This document shows, piece by piece, positions 44,580 through 53,390 of a stretch of DNA of 64,000 nucleotides (positions within the stretch are counted from its first letter, which is position 1; each line of letters starts with the position of its first letter). The notes under the pieces are model-generated. The model did no database searches. It was not told the origin of the DNA and worked only from the letters and a program-made list of their open reading frames with translations. The stretch covers positions 597,001 to 661,000 of the forward strand of contig NZ_CP089518.1 in assembly GCF_025917685.1 (NCBI RefSeq), written 5' to 3'. The translations under genes and the position numbers were made by a program. The DNA comes from Bacillus cereus (lineage in GTDB: Bacteria > Bacillota > Bacilli > Bacillales > Bacillaceae_G).

Positions 44580-44636
44580 AGTATGATGATGATGTTTTTG
44601 TGCAAATGTAACTACAATTGTTGTATAAGTAAGCAT
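44577..44636 (-). CDS. Putative 19-residue leader peptide with four consecutive histidines
   Basis: The minus strand encodes a peptide beginning MLTYTTIVV and ending QKHHHHT, then stop. The four CAU codons are at 44594-44583, two codons before the UAA. AAAGGGAG at 44653-44646 lies 9 nt before the ATG, a good ribosome site. The ORF is too short and too poor in content to be an ordinary protein. Its place just before mutually exclusive hairpins and a terminator identifies it as a ribosome-stalling leader; pausing at His codons would leave the downstream strand A unpaired with the ribosome. Confidence 0.8.
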   Translation of the reverse strand: MLTYTTIVVTFAQKHHHHT

Positions 44637-44787
44637 AGTTCTTTGCTCCCTTTCTCCTCTGATTTTGAAGTTAGTATACTACATGTTTTTTTGAATGAAA
44701 AGAAAAATATAAATTTTTTTATAAAAATACGTATCCTTGGTTAAATATTTATCTATATTTTTCTTGAACTGGAAAATAAGTGAGAGA

Positions 44788-44815
44788 TTGGCAGAAGAGT
44801 GTAGCGTGGTATAAT
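44788..44815 (+). promoter_or_regulatory. Sigma-A promoter of treR
   Basis: TTGGCA (44788-44793), 16-bp spacer, consensus TATAAT (44810-44815), about 38 bp before the treR start. Confidence 0.75.
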
Positions 44816-44852
44816 ACATATAGAATTAGAAGGTGACAAGGGGCTATTGTAG

Positions 44853-45563
44853 ATGATGAGTAAGTATGAACAAATTTATACAGAAATCAGTAAGTCTATT
44901 GATAATAAACAATTAAAAGAGGGATGCAAAATCCCATCAGAAACTGAATTAATGAGGCAGTATGAAGCAAGCCGAGGAACTGTAAGAAAAGCGGTAGATT
45001 TATTGCAAGAGCGTGGATATGTACAAAAAATTCATGGAAAAGGTGTTTTTGTATTAAAGCGAAAAAATATTGAGTTTAACTTCGGTGGCATTGTAAGTTT
45101 TCAAGAAGAAAATGAGCGTCTAGGACGTCATTGTATTACAGAAGTCGTGGAAATGGAGAAAGAAGAAGCGACAAAAGAGGTTGCCAAATTATTAAACGTG
45201 AAAGAAAAAACAGAAATAGATCATATTAAACGTGTGCGAAATATTGATGGAGAAAAAGTAATTTTAGATATAAATCATTTTGTATCTGAGTTTATTCCAG
45301 GGTTAACGAGAGAAATTGCAACGGCATCAATTTATAAATACATTGAGAAAGAATTAGGGCTACATATTAGTTATTCGCAGAGGGTAATTGAAGTGCAGCC
45401 GTGTACAGATGATGACCGAAAGTATTTAGATTTAAATGGCACAGATTATGTTGTCGTTGTGAAAAACTTTACTCATTTATACGATGGGAGTCAATTCGAA
45501 TATACGGAATCACGTCACCGCTTAGATATTTTTCACTTTTCGGATGTGGCGCGAAGAAAGTAA
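44853..45563 (+). CDS. treR: Trehalose operon repressor TreR (GntR family)
   Basis: A 236-residue regulator. The N-terminal winged helix of the GntR/HutC type (LKEGCKIPSETELMRQYEASRGTVRKAVDLLQERGYVQKIHGKGVFV, about residues 20-70) is followed by a UTRA effector domain (about 90-230). Binding of trehalose-6-phosphate should release DNA. It is adjacent to treP and treC, whose promoter has two palindromes suited to a dimeric repressor. AAGGGG precedes ATG 44853. Confidence 0.94.
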   Translation: MMSKYEQIYTEISKSIDNKQLKEGCKIPSETELMRQYEASRGTVRKAVDLLQERGYVQKIHGKGVFVLKRKNIEFNFGGIVSFQEENERLGRHCITEVVEMEKEEATKEVAKLLNVKEKTEIDHIKRVRNIDGEKVILDINHFVSEFIPGLTREIATASIYKYIEKELGLHISYSQRVIEVQPCTDDDRKYLDLNGTDYVVVVKNFTHLYDGSQFEYTESRHRLDIFHFSDVARRK

Positions 45564-45613
45564 AGAGGTGAAACGAAATAACGTTTCATCTTTTTTTTAT
45601 AAAAAAATCATCA

Positions 45614-45629
45614 ACTCGTATATACGAGT
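45614..45629. promoter_or_regulatory. TreR operator 1
   Basis: ACTCGTATATACGAGT is a perfect 16-bp palindrome directly before the -35 of the treP promoter. Confidence 0.8.
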
Positions 45630-45630
45630 G

Positions 45631-45659
45631 TTGACTAACTTATATATACGAGTTAATAT
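45631..45659 (+). promoter_or_regulatory. Sigma-A promoter of treP-treC
   Basis: TTGACT (45631-45636), 17-bp spacer, TAATAT (45654-45659). The spacer is covered by the second operator. Confidence 0.82.
45637..45654. promoter_or_regulatory. TreR operator 2
   Basis: AACTTATAT-ATACGAGTT is palindromic except for two pairs, shares the ATACGAGT half with operator 1, and overlaps the promoter spacer. Centres of the two sites are 24 bp apart. Confidence 0.75.
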
Positions 45660-45663
45660 GTAA

Positions 45664-45679
45664 GTGTAAACGGTATCAA
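45664..45679 (+). promoter_or_regulatory. cre (CcpA) site of treP-treC
   Basis: GTGTAAACGGTATCAA matches the cre consensus at all core positions (TG-N-AA-N-CG, C-A). It lies just downstream of the -10, which fits roadblock repression when preferred sugars are present. Confidence 0.75.
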
Positions 45680-45702
45680 AAACAGAAAAGAGGGACGGGA
45701 AT

Positions 45703-47124
45703 ATGGGGAAAGACTATCGTAAAACAGCAGAGGAAGTGTTGCAGTATATTGGTGGGAAAGACAATATTGAACAAGCTGCGCACTGTGTAACGAGGCTCCG
45801 TATCGCTTTAAAAGATGAAAGTAAAATAGATAATGATAAATTGCAGTCTGTTTCATTAGTAAAGGGAGCGTTTCATAATGCTGGGGTATTTCAAGTTGTA
45901 ATTGGTCCAGGTGATGTCGATCGAGTATACGCTGAATTGATAACGCTTGCAGGTATGGAGGAATCGACAGTAGCTGACGTGAAAGATTCTGGAAATCAAA
46001 AGTTGAATCCGGCTCAAAAGTTTGTAAAAGTATTTTCAGATGTATTTATGCCGATATTACCAGCGATCGTAACAGCTGGTTTACTAATGGGGATTAACAA
46101 TTTATTAGGGGCAAAGGACTTATTTTTTGATGGTAAAAATTTATTAGATGTTTATCCGAATTTAGGCGGGCTTTGGGATTTAATTAATATGATGGCCAAT
46201 ACAGCATTCGTATTCTTACCAGCACTTGTCGGTTGGTCAGCAACGAAGCGTTTTGGTGGTAGTCCAATACTAGGTATTGTTATGGGCTTAATGCTTGTGC
46301 ATCCGGCCTTATTAAACGCCTGGGATTATGGAAAAGCAGCGACTGGTTTAGAAGGTCAAAAGATTGAGTACTTCAATATTTTAGGATTGTTCCAAATTGA
46401 AAAGGTAGGATATCAAGGTCAAATCCTGCCGGTGTTAGTAGCAGCGTTTGTATTGAGTAAAGTAGAGATTTTCCTAAAGAAACATGTACCAAATGCAATT
46501 CAATTATTAGTTGTACCAATTACAACAATCGTTGTAACAGGTGTGTTAGCATTAGGAATTATTGGTCCAGTTACACGTCATATTGGAGATTTATTAACAG
46601 CTGGATTAGTGGGCGTATATGAAACAGTACCAGTAGTTGGAGCAGTATTATTTGGAGCATTATATGCACCGCTTGTAATTACAGGTATGCACCATATGTT
46701 TATTGCTATTGATTTACAATTAATTGCACAACATGGCGGTACATTTATTTGGCCGATGATTGCTCTTTCTAACATTGCGCAAGGTAGTGCGGCACTTGCA
46801 ATGTTCTGGATTTCTAAAAATCAAAATGATAAAAGTATGGCATCGACATCAGCAATTTCCGCGTACTTCGGTATTACAGAGCCAGCGATGTTTGGTGTGA
46901 ATTTACGAAATAAGTTCCCGTTTTATGCAGCAATTATAGGATCTGCTGTGGCATCGATATTCATTACATTAAATGGTGTATTAGCACCTGCTATCGGAAT
47001 TGGCGGATTGCCAGCATTTATTTCTATCATTCCGAAATCGATTCCAATGTTTATTGTAGGAATGATTATCGCAGTTGTAATCCCGTTTACGTTAACATGG
47101 TTATTTGCGAAAAGAGTTAAATAG
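45703..47124 (+). CDS. treP: PTS trehalose-specific EIIBC component
   Basis: A 473-residue phosphotransferase permease. The N-terminal IIB domain (about 1-90) has the phosphocysteine motif AAHCVTRLRIALKDE (Cys about residue 28), and the IIC domain (about 110-470) has about ten membrane helices with GITEPAMFGVNLRNKFPF. It imports trehalose as trehalose-6-phosphate. It lacks its own IIA domain, so a IIA-Glc from another locus must supply phosphate. AGAGGGACGGG precedes ATG. treC follows 19 bp later. Confidence 0.94.
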   Translation: MGKDYRKTAEEVLQYIGGKDNIEQAAHCVTRLRIALKDESKIDNDKLQSVSLVKGAFHNAGVFQVVIGPGDVDRVYAELITLAGMEESTVADVKDSGNQKLNPAQKFVKVFSDVFMPILPAIVTAGLLMGINNLLGAKDLFFDGKNLLDVYPNLGGLWDLINMMANTAFVFLPALVGWSATKRFGGSPILGIVMGLMLVHPALLNAWDYGKAATGLEGQKIEYFNILGLFQIEKVGYQGQILPVLVAAFVLSKVEIFLKKHVPNAIQLLVVPITTIVVTGVLALGIIGPVTRHIGDLLTAGLVGVYETVPVVGAVLFGALYAPLVITGMHHMFIAIDLQLIAQHGGTFIWPMIALSNIAQGSAALAMFWISKNQNDKSMASTSAISAYFGITEPAMFGVNLRNKFPFYAAIIGSAVASIFITLNGVLAPAIGIGGLPAFISIIPKSIPMFIVGMIIAVVIPFTLTWLFAKRVK

Positions 47125-47143
47125 AAGTAGGAGGAAGTTAAAC

Positions 47144-48805
47144 ATGAAGGATTGGCATAAAAGTGTAGTCTATCAAATTTATCCGAAGAGCTTTAATAGT
47201 TATTACAATAAAGAAACCGGTGATATAAAAGGGGTTACAGAGAAACTAGATTATTTAAAAGAACTCGGAGTGGATTATATTTGGTTAACACCGATATACC
47301 AATCACCACAAAATGATAATGGGTACGATGTAAGTGATTATTATAGCATTGATCCATCTTACGGAACGATGGAAGAGTTTGAAGAGCTTCTAGAAAAAGC
47401 GAAAGAACGTGACATTGAAATTATGCTTGATATCGTTGTAAACCATAGTTCGACGGAGCATAAGTGGTTTAAAGAAGCGAAAGAAGATAAAAATAGTCCA
47501 TATCGCAATTATTACATTTGGCGTGATGAAAAAAATAATTGGCAGTCTAAGTTTGGTGGATCTGCTTGGAAATATGATGAGAAGACAGAGCAATATTTTT
47601 TGCATCTATTTGATGAGACACAAGCAGATTTAAATTGGGAAAATGAAAAGCTTCGTGAAGAAGTGTATGATATGATGCGCTTTTGGCTTGATAAAGGGGT
47701 AACTGGATTCCGCCTTGATGTTATTAACTTAATTTCAAAAGACCAACGTTTCTTAAGCGATGACGGAAGTACTGCGACAAGTGATGGACGTAAATATTAT
47801 ACGGATGGTCCGCGTGTTCATGAATATTTACAAGAGATGAATCGAAATGTATTTGAAGGGAAAGAGGTAATTACAGTTGGAGAAATGTCATCGACGACAA
47901 TTGATAATTGTATTAAATACTCAAACCCTGAGCGCAATGAACTCAGTATGACGTTTAGTTTCCATCATTTGAAAGTAGATTATCCGAATGGTGATAAGTG
48001 GACGAAAGCTGATTTTGATTTTATGAAATTAAAAGAAATTATGTCTAACTGGCAAATTGAAATGCAAAAGGGCAGGGGATGGAATGCATTATTCTGGTGT
48101 AACCATGACCAGCCTCGCATCGTGTCACGCTTCGGTGATGATGGGAAGTACCGAAATGAATCTGCGAAAATGTTAGCGACAGCTATGCATATGCTGCAAG
48201 GAACGCCTTACATTTATCAAGGGGAAGAAATCGGTATGGCGAATCCTAAATTTGAGTCCATCGAGCAATATCGTGATGTGGAATCGTTAAATATATATGA
48301 TATAAAGCTAGAAGAAGGATTATCAAAAGAAGAGATTATAGGGATTTTAAAACAAAAATCTCGTGACAATTCCCGTACTCCGATGCAGTGGAATGGAGAG
48401 GTGAACAGCGGTTTTACAACGAGTACACCTTGGATTTCCGTTGCTGATAGTTATACAGAGATTAATGTAGAAAAAGCGTTAGAAGATAAAGAATCTGTAT
48501 TTTATCATTATAAAAAGTTAATTGAACTTAGAAAAACTTATGATGTAATTACAGAAGGGGAATATGCTATTTTAGATGAAAATCATTCTAAGACTTGGGC
48601 ATATACTCGTACTGTAAAGAATGAAGTACTACTTGTTATAAATAACTTCTATGGAGAAGAAATAACATATTCTGTACCAGGTAATGTTCAATTAGATGGA
48701 ATGAAACAAGAAGTATTATTGTCAAATTATAAAGATTCAAGCAAGGATATTACAAATCTTAATTTAAGACCATATGAATCAATTGTATATCGATATACGA
48801 AATAA
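47144..48805 (+). CDS. treC: Trehalose-6-phosphate hydrolase (GH13)
   Basis: A 553-residue alpha-amylase-family enzyme that splits trehalose-6-phosphate into glucose and glucose-6-phosphate in the cytoplasm. Conserved regions are DIVVNHSS, GFRLDVINLIS (nucleophile Asp about residue 192), TVGEMSS (acid/base Glu about 246) and WCNHDQPRIVSRFG (Asp about 322). B. subtilis calls this treA. ATG 47144 follows AGGAGGAAG, with the extended upstream frame unsupported. Confidence 0.94.
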   Translation: MKDWHKSVVYQIYPKSFNSYYNKETGDIKGVTEKLDYLKELGVDYIWLTPIYQSPQNDNGYDVSDYYSIDPSYGTMEEFEELLEKAKERDIEIMLDIVVNHSSTEHKWFKEAKEDKNSPYRNYYIWRDEKNNWQSKFGGSAWKYDEKTEQYFLHLFDETQADLNWENEKLREEVYDMMRFWLDKGVTGFRLDVINLISKDQRFLSDDGSTATSDGRKYYTDGPRVHEYLQEMNRNVFEGKEVITVGEMSSTTIDNCIKYSNPERNELSMTFSFHHLKVDYPNGDKWTKADFDFMKLKEIMSNWQIEMQKGRGWNALFWCNHDQPRIVSRFGDDGKYRNESAKMLATAMHMLQGTPYIYQGEEIGMANPKFESIEQYRDVESLNIYDIKLEEGLSKEEIIGILKQKSRDNSRTPMQWNGEVNSGFTTSTPWISVADSYTEINVEKALEDKESVFYHYKKLIELRKTYDVITEGEYAILDENHSKTWAYTRTVKNEVLLVINNFYGEEITYSVPGNVQLDGMKQEVLLSNYKDSSKDITNLNLRPYESIVYRYTK

Positions 48806-48839
48806 AAGGTTGTATGCCCGCGCGGCATACAACCTTTTT
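48804..48839. terminator. Bidirectional terminator between treC and the ger operon
   Basis: A 15-bp stem (AAAAGGTTGTATGCC and complement) and a CG-rich loop, followed by T. It ends at the start of the minus-strand gerC-type stop. Confidence 0.9.
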
Positions 48840-49962
48840 ATTTTAAGACACCACTATACAAAATATCCACTTTTACTTCAGGTTTAAACTTCACTTTTGC
48901 ATAATCTTTATTCCAATTTTTTTTCTTCCATAAATCAGGATGATAAGCGATAAGATGTCTTCCGATACCGAAAGCATCACAATTTGCTTTTTGTAGCTTT
49001 TTCGTTATTTGTTTAGCTTCTTTCGTAAGTTGTTTCGATAATTCTCTATTTAGCTTTTCTCTTTCACCCATTTTATAAAGATTATCCCTTGGAGCTTCAA
49101 GCGCTATAATTTTTAGTTGAAGCTTAATGTGAGCATAAACATTTCCTTTTTTATCTGTTGTTATTTTTAAGTCTCGTTTTAATTTCTGATTGCTCACTTC
49201 CATTGTTAAATAATCAGATGTCTTCTCTGATTCATCACTAGTAAGTTTTTGGGTTATACGGGCACTTGTTCCCATTTTTCCGGTTAATAACACGAATAAA
49301 ACAGCTTGTTTCAGGGGTAAATGTCCAGTTAATTTGTCTTTATTAAATAAAGCTAACCCGTCTGTAATAACTTCTTTTCCTTTTATTTTTATTGAAGGGA
49401 GAGTGAAATCTTTACCCGGATCTAACATTTTTGTAGCAGCTGTTTCTAAAGTTTCTTTTGGAAACACACTCATATCTTCTAAGCTTTTCACTTTTTTCTT
49501 TAGAAAATCTCCAATCAGTAAATTCCCTACTTTCTTCTTTTCGAGTATCTCGGATGTGTCACCATCTACTGAAATAAGCTTCACTAAAGCAGTTGGGTTT
49601 GTTGGGTCTCGAAAGCTGACATCTAAATAGGGTAGTATACCTTTTTGTTGGATTTTTGTTCCTAATAATTGAACACCGTATTTAAAGTAACGGATATTCC
49701 CAGTTACATTTTTTTTCAGTGCATCGCTTGTATCTCTTATGTTATGTCCGGTTGCTGAATGTACTTCATTCTCGAATGAAGACTGTTCGCCACTTGAACT
49801 TTTTACGAGCTCAATCGTTTGCTGAAGTTTATTTTCTTCTGTAATATCATATCCAATACTATAAGCTAATCTTGCCTCTCTTAATGGTTCTTGATCCCAA
49901 CAGGCAGAAAGGAATGAACTAGCACATAATACAAAAAGTAATTTAATTCTTTTTTTGAACAT
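48838..49962 (-). CDS. Spore germination receptor subunit C (GerAC family lipoprotein)
   Basis: A 374-residue lipoprotein (lipobox LSAC, Cys21, followed by WDQEPL, the usual start of the mature part). The GerAC domains are spread over the length, with DVSFRDPTNPTALVKLISVDGDTSEIL in the middle and CDAFGIGRHLIAYHPDLWKK near the C terminus, where the CDxFGxG motif is diagnostic. It sits on the outer face of the spore inner membrane with subunits A and B. It overlaps the B gene by 20 bp. Confidence 0.93.
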   Translation of the reverse strand: MFKKRIKLLFVLCASSFLSACWDQEPLREARLAYSIGYDITEENKLQQTIELVKSSSGEQSSFENEVHSATGHNIRDTSDALKKNVTGNIRYFKYGVQLLGTKIQQKGILPYLDVSFRDPTNPTALVKLISVDGDTSEILEKKKVGNLLIGDFLKKKVKSLEDMSVFPKETLETAATKMLDPGKDFTLPSIKIKGKEVITDGLALFNKDKLTGHLPLKQAVLFVLLTGKMGTSARITQKLTSDESEKTSDYLTMEVSNQKLKRDLKITTDKKGNVYAHIKLQLKIIALEAPRDNLYKMGEREKLNRELSKQLTKEAKQITKKLQKANCDAFGIGRHLIAYHPDLWKKKNWNKDYAKVKFKPEVKVDILYSGVLK

Positions 49963-51058
49963 ACTGCTCTCCTTTCTTATTTCTTATTACTGAATAAAGT
50001 AGAAATAAAAGAGGGAGGACAACTATGAAAATATAGGTGAACTTATCAGTGAAAGTTGCAATTACTTTTAATTCTTCAGGTGTAACTATAAATAAGGCTA
50101 CACTAAAAGCAATAATACCAACGATTGGAACAGCTTTTTTATGATTAGCAAGATTGAATATATGTCCAATTCCGATTGAAGCAGCACAATAATAACTAGC
50201 AATAGAAGCCACAACTGTTATCATCCATATTGGTATGAATAGTAAATCAGTCCGGTCTATAATCCCGATATGCAAGGAGCGTAGTAAGTAAGCAACTGGC
50301 TCTGGAATAAGCTCAACTTGTTTTGGACTAAATACGATAAAGCAAATCCAAACTGTAAAGGCATAAAAAAGAGTTACAAATCCATTAGCTATAGAAATTG
50401 CCTTCAGTTTTGCCACAGAACTCCCGTTTACTTTTGGGAAAGCGATAAGAATAATTTCAAAACCATACATGGCTGTAATTGTTTCTTTGGATGCTTGAAT
50501 AATATTCCACCATCCAGCCTCTGTAATGGGGAAAATATAAGAAAAATCAGCTCGCGAGAGCCCAAGGGCAATTAAAAAAGCCATTGGTAAAATGAGGATA
50601 GAAGCCATGACGTAAAACCGTACGATAACTTTAAACGTATTATAAGCTACATAACAACAAGCAATTGTAAATAGTATGAGAATGGCATACCAAGGAGTTG
50701 CTTGTAATATCCATACTTTAATGACATTACAAGCATTTAACATAACCGTCATACCGATAAGGGTAAAATAAAAAACATAAGCAAAACCTAATAGTTTTCC
50801 AAGTTTATTACCAAATAGCATACAAACACTTTCATACATATCTGCATCAGGAAATCGTTTTAAGAGAAGCCACATAAGTAAAATAATAAGTTGAATTGCA
50901 AAACCAGCGATGAGAACAGCAATCCATCCACCACCTTTCGCTATTGGGTGAAGACGGTTTGGTAGAGAAAGTATACCAACACCGATTTGGCATTGAATAA
51001 CGAAAAAGGTAAATTGAACTAGTGAAATTTTACTTTGCGTGTTTGTCACCGTTCTCAT
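49943..51058 (-). CDS. Spore germination receptor subunit B (GerAB family)
   Basis: A 371-residue APC-like membrane protein with about ten helices, thought to bind the germinant. It has SLVQFTFFVIQCQIGVGILSLPNRLHPIAKGGGWIAV and SIGIGHIFNLANHKK, characteristic of GerAB/Spore_permease. Start: ATG 51058 directly abuts a possible ribosome site (AGAGAGG), while an in-frame GTG (51049) has better spacing of 9 nt, so the true N terminus may be three residues shorter. It overlaps the A gene by 29 bp. Confidence 0.92.
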   Translation of the reverse strand: MRTVTNTQSKISLVQFTFFVIQCQIGVGILSLPNRLHPIAKGGGWIAVLIAGFAIQLIILLMWLLLKRFPDADMYESVCMLFGNKLGKLLGFAYVFYFTLIGMTVMLNACNVIKVWILQATPWYAILILFTIACCYVAYNTFKVIVRFYVMASILILPMAFLIALGLSRADFSYIFPITEAGWWNIIQASKETITAMYGFEIILIAFPKVNGSSVAKLKAISIANGFVTLFYAFTVWICFIVFSPKQVELIPEPVAYLLRSLHIGIIDRTDLLFIPIWMITVVASIASYYCAASIGIGHIFNLANHKKAVPIVGIIAFSVALFIVTPEELKVIATFTDKFTYIFIVVLPLLFLLYSVIRNKKGEQYVQKKN

Positions 51059-52532
51059 CCTCTCTCGTTACATGTTGTCGTTGCATTGTTTTAGGTTTTG
51101 GATCATGTGGTCGTTCCCAAAACGACCAAATTGGTAGTCTTACAAAAGAATCTTTCATATCTTTTATCCGCATTGGTGCAAGAGGAGAAAGATATGGTGT
51201 ATGAAATGAATGTAGCTGGCATAAATGAACGAAAGTTATAATTAGACCGAATGATATTCCTACGTACCCGAATATAGCAGCAAGGATCATTAACGGAAAA
51301 CGAAGGATCCGAACTGCTGAGCTCATATCGTTTGATGGAACAAGAAAAGATGCAATTGCAGTTAAAGCTACAACGATAATCATTGTGTAAGAAACGAGTC
51401 CAGCTTTTACAATTGCATCCCCAATTACTAAACCGCCTACAATACCGATTGTTTGTCCAACGCGGCTCGGCAGACGAATACCAGCTTCGCGCAATAATTC
51501 GAAGATCAATTCCATTAAGAGAGCTTCAAAAATAGGAGGAAGTGGCACTTTTTCTAATGAAGCTTTAATTGTATAAACGAGTTCGAGTGGCAACACATCA
51601 GGATGAAAAGCGACAGTTGCGATATATATAGCTGGTAAGAGAAAGGCAATTAAAAAACTTACTAAGCGAATCATTCGCACGAAAGAACCGACAATCCAGC
51701 GATTATTATAGTCATCAGGTGATTGATAAAAAGCGAATAATGTAACAGGAACGATAAGAGCTGTTGGATCTCCGTCAGATAAAATAGCAACTCGCCCCTC
51801 CATTAAATTGGCAGCCACTCTATCTGGGCGCTCTGTATTTAATTGCTGCGGGAATGGTGAGAAAGATGTATCTTCTATAAATTCCTGTATGTAGCCTGGT
51901 GGCATGAGTGCGTCTGTCTTAATCATTTCTAATCTTCTTTTTACTTCTGCAACGAGATCGTCATTAGCTATATTTTGAATATAAGTAATTGCCACTTTCG
52001 TGTGCATTTCTTCACCAAGTGTGAAATATTTAACGACGACATTTGGACTTTTTATGAGTTTACGAATAGAAGCTAAATTGGTTGCTAAATCTTCTACAAA
52101 ACCGGTATGTGGTCCACGTACAATGCCTTCATTATCCGGCTCTGTTATATCTCTTTTTAAAGATAGAGCTGTTTCGAAAATACAAAAGCTATCGACGTGT
52201 TCATGAAAATATAATGATTTTCCTTGTAATAAAAGCTGCACCCCATAATTTAAATTCGTTTCTTTTTTCATATTTAATGTAGAAAAAGCTTTATCTAAAG
52301 CCAAATCCGTCCGCGTTAATAAAGGCTCAAGAGCCAATTGGTGAATTAAATTTGGGTCTGCTAAAGATTCAATATATAAGATTGTTCCTTTTCCGTTTTG
52401 AAAAGGGATATCTAATTTTTTTATATCATCCGAGTGGCAAAGTTTATTTTCAATATAATTAACGTTTTCCGGAAGTGATGGAAACATATGCTTTTGGTTC
52501 TTGCTTTCTTGCTGTTCTTCGTGTTGTGTCAT
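51030..52532 (-). CDS. Spore germination receptor subunit A (GerAA family)
   Basis: A 500-residue protein. The hydrophilic N-terminal half (about 1-250) has FVEDLATNLASIRKLIKSPNVVVKYFTLG and ERPDRVAANLMEGRVAILSDGDPTALIVP. About five membrane helices follow (about 285-440), with PLPPIFEALLMELIFELLREAGIRLPSRVGQTIGIVGGLVIGDA, the GerAA hallmark. ATG 52532 is chosen as AAAGAGGTGG lies before it. The A-B-C order matches gerA/gerI rather than A-C-B of gerK of B. subtilis. The germinant cannot be told from sequence. Confidence 0.94.
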   Translation of the reverse strand: MTQHEEQQESKNQKHMFPSLPENVNYIENKLCHSDDIKKLDIPFQNGKGTILYIESLADPNLIHQLALEPLLTRTDLALDKAFSTLNMKKETNLNYGVQLLLQGKSLYFHEHVDSFCIFETALSLKRDITEPDNEGIVRGPHTGFVEDLATNLASIRKLIKSPNVVVKYFTLGEEMHTKVAITYIQNIANDDLVAEVKRRLEMIKTDALMPPGYIQEFIEDTSFSPFPQQLNTERPDRVAANLMEGRVAILSDGDPTALIVPVTLFAFYQSPDDYNNRWIVGSFVRMIRLVSFLIAFLLPAIYIATVAFHPDVLPLELVYTIKASLEKVPLPPIFEALLMELIFELLREAGIRLPSRVGQTIGIVGGLVIGDAIVKAGLVSYTMIIVVALTAIASFLVPSNDMSSAVRILRFPLMILAAIFGYVGISFGLIITFVHLCQLHSFHTPYLSPLAPMRIKDMKDSFVRLPIWSFWERPHDPKPKTMQRQHVTREDENGDKHAK

Positions 52533-52680
52533 AAATTCCACCTCTTTTAGAATAAAATTCCTTCTGTTAATTTTTGTTTTTTATAAGAAATTTATGCTTG
52601 GATTATTTGAAAAATTAGCTTGAAAGTTACGTTACATCATCTTTTATACTAAAGAAAATAGGATGTAGAGGATGGTGTAG

Positions 52681-53367
52681 ATGACTTTAAAATATATGTG
52701 GGGATGGAAAGAAATTTTATATTTATTTGTTTTTGTATTTCTGATTGTACCAATAATGGTTGAATCTCTTTTTTATGATTATGCTTTAAAAATAATAGGG
52801 AACTCATTATATGCTGGAGTATTAATGGGACTTATGATGGCAGTGATATTTACCTTTGTAGTATATCTTTTTTGCATAAAAAGATATAAATTGTCGTGGA
52901 AAGATATTGGAATTCGGAAGCTTTCATGGAAAGATTTATTGTGGACAGTTGTAGTGGTTATTTTCTTAATTATAGTTAGTGCTGCTGTATTAATGATAAT
53001 GGAGAAAATGGGTATTTTCTTTGAAAATAGTAAAACAGAGACGGTCCAAAATAATAAATCAATCTACGCATTTTGTATCGCGGTAATTGGAGCGGCGGTT
53101 ATATCTCCAATCTACGAAGAGATTTTATATCGAGGTGCTTTTTATACGTTTTTTCGTGAGAGATATGGCATATGGGGCGGCGTACTTATAAGTTCCATAA
53201 TATTTACCGTTGTTCATATTCCAACATATAACACATTACCGGTGAATTTTTTAAGCGGAGTAGCATTTGCGTGGTTATATGAGAAAACAAATTCTATTTT
53301 ATCGGCTATGATTGCCCATGCACTATTTAACTTCATAGCAGTACTTCTCACATTTATGTCGAATTAA
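52681..53367 (+). CDS. CPBP-family intramembrane metalloprotease
   Basis: A 228-residue membrane protein with about six to eight helices. The glutamate pair with EEILYRG (about residues 145-151), IIFTVVH (about 176-182) and AHALFNF (about 215) are the three conserved motifs of the CAAX-processing/abortive-infection (Rce1-like) family. A related protease may cleave or modify small membrane proteins or bacteriocins, but the substrate is unknown. Followed 23 bp later by an APH-type kinase gene; the two may share transcription. Confidence 0.87.
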   Translation: MTLKYMWGWKEILYLFVFVFLIVPIMVESLFYDYALKIIGNSLYAGVLMGLMMAVIFTFVVYLFCIKRYKLSWKDIGIRKLSWKDLLWTVVVVIFLIIVSAAVLMIMEKMGIFFENSKTETVQNNKSIYAFCIAVIGAAVISPIYEEILYRGAFYTFFRERYGIWGGVLISSIIFTVVHIPTYNTLPVNFLSGVAFAWLYEKTNSILSAMIAHALFNFIAVLLTFMSN

Positions 53368-53390
53368 GAAGAGATATAGGAGGGATACAT

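Noticed and set aside
44499..44744. 81-codon plus-strand ORF over the attenuator region
   Set aside because: It is the complement of the leader and hairpins, with no ribosome site and no protein-like composition.
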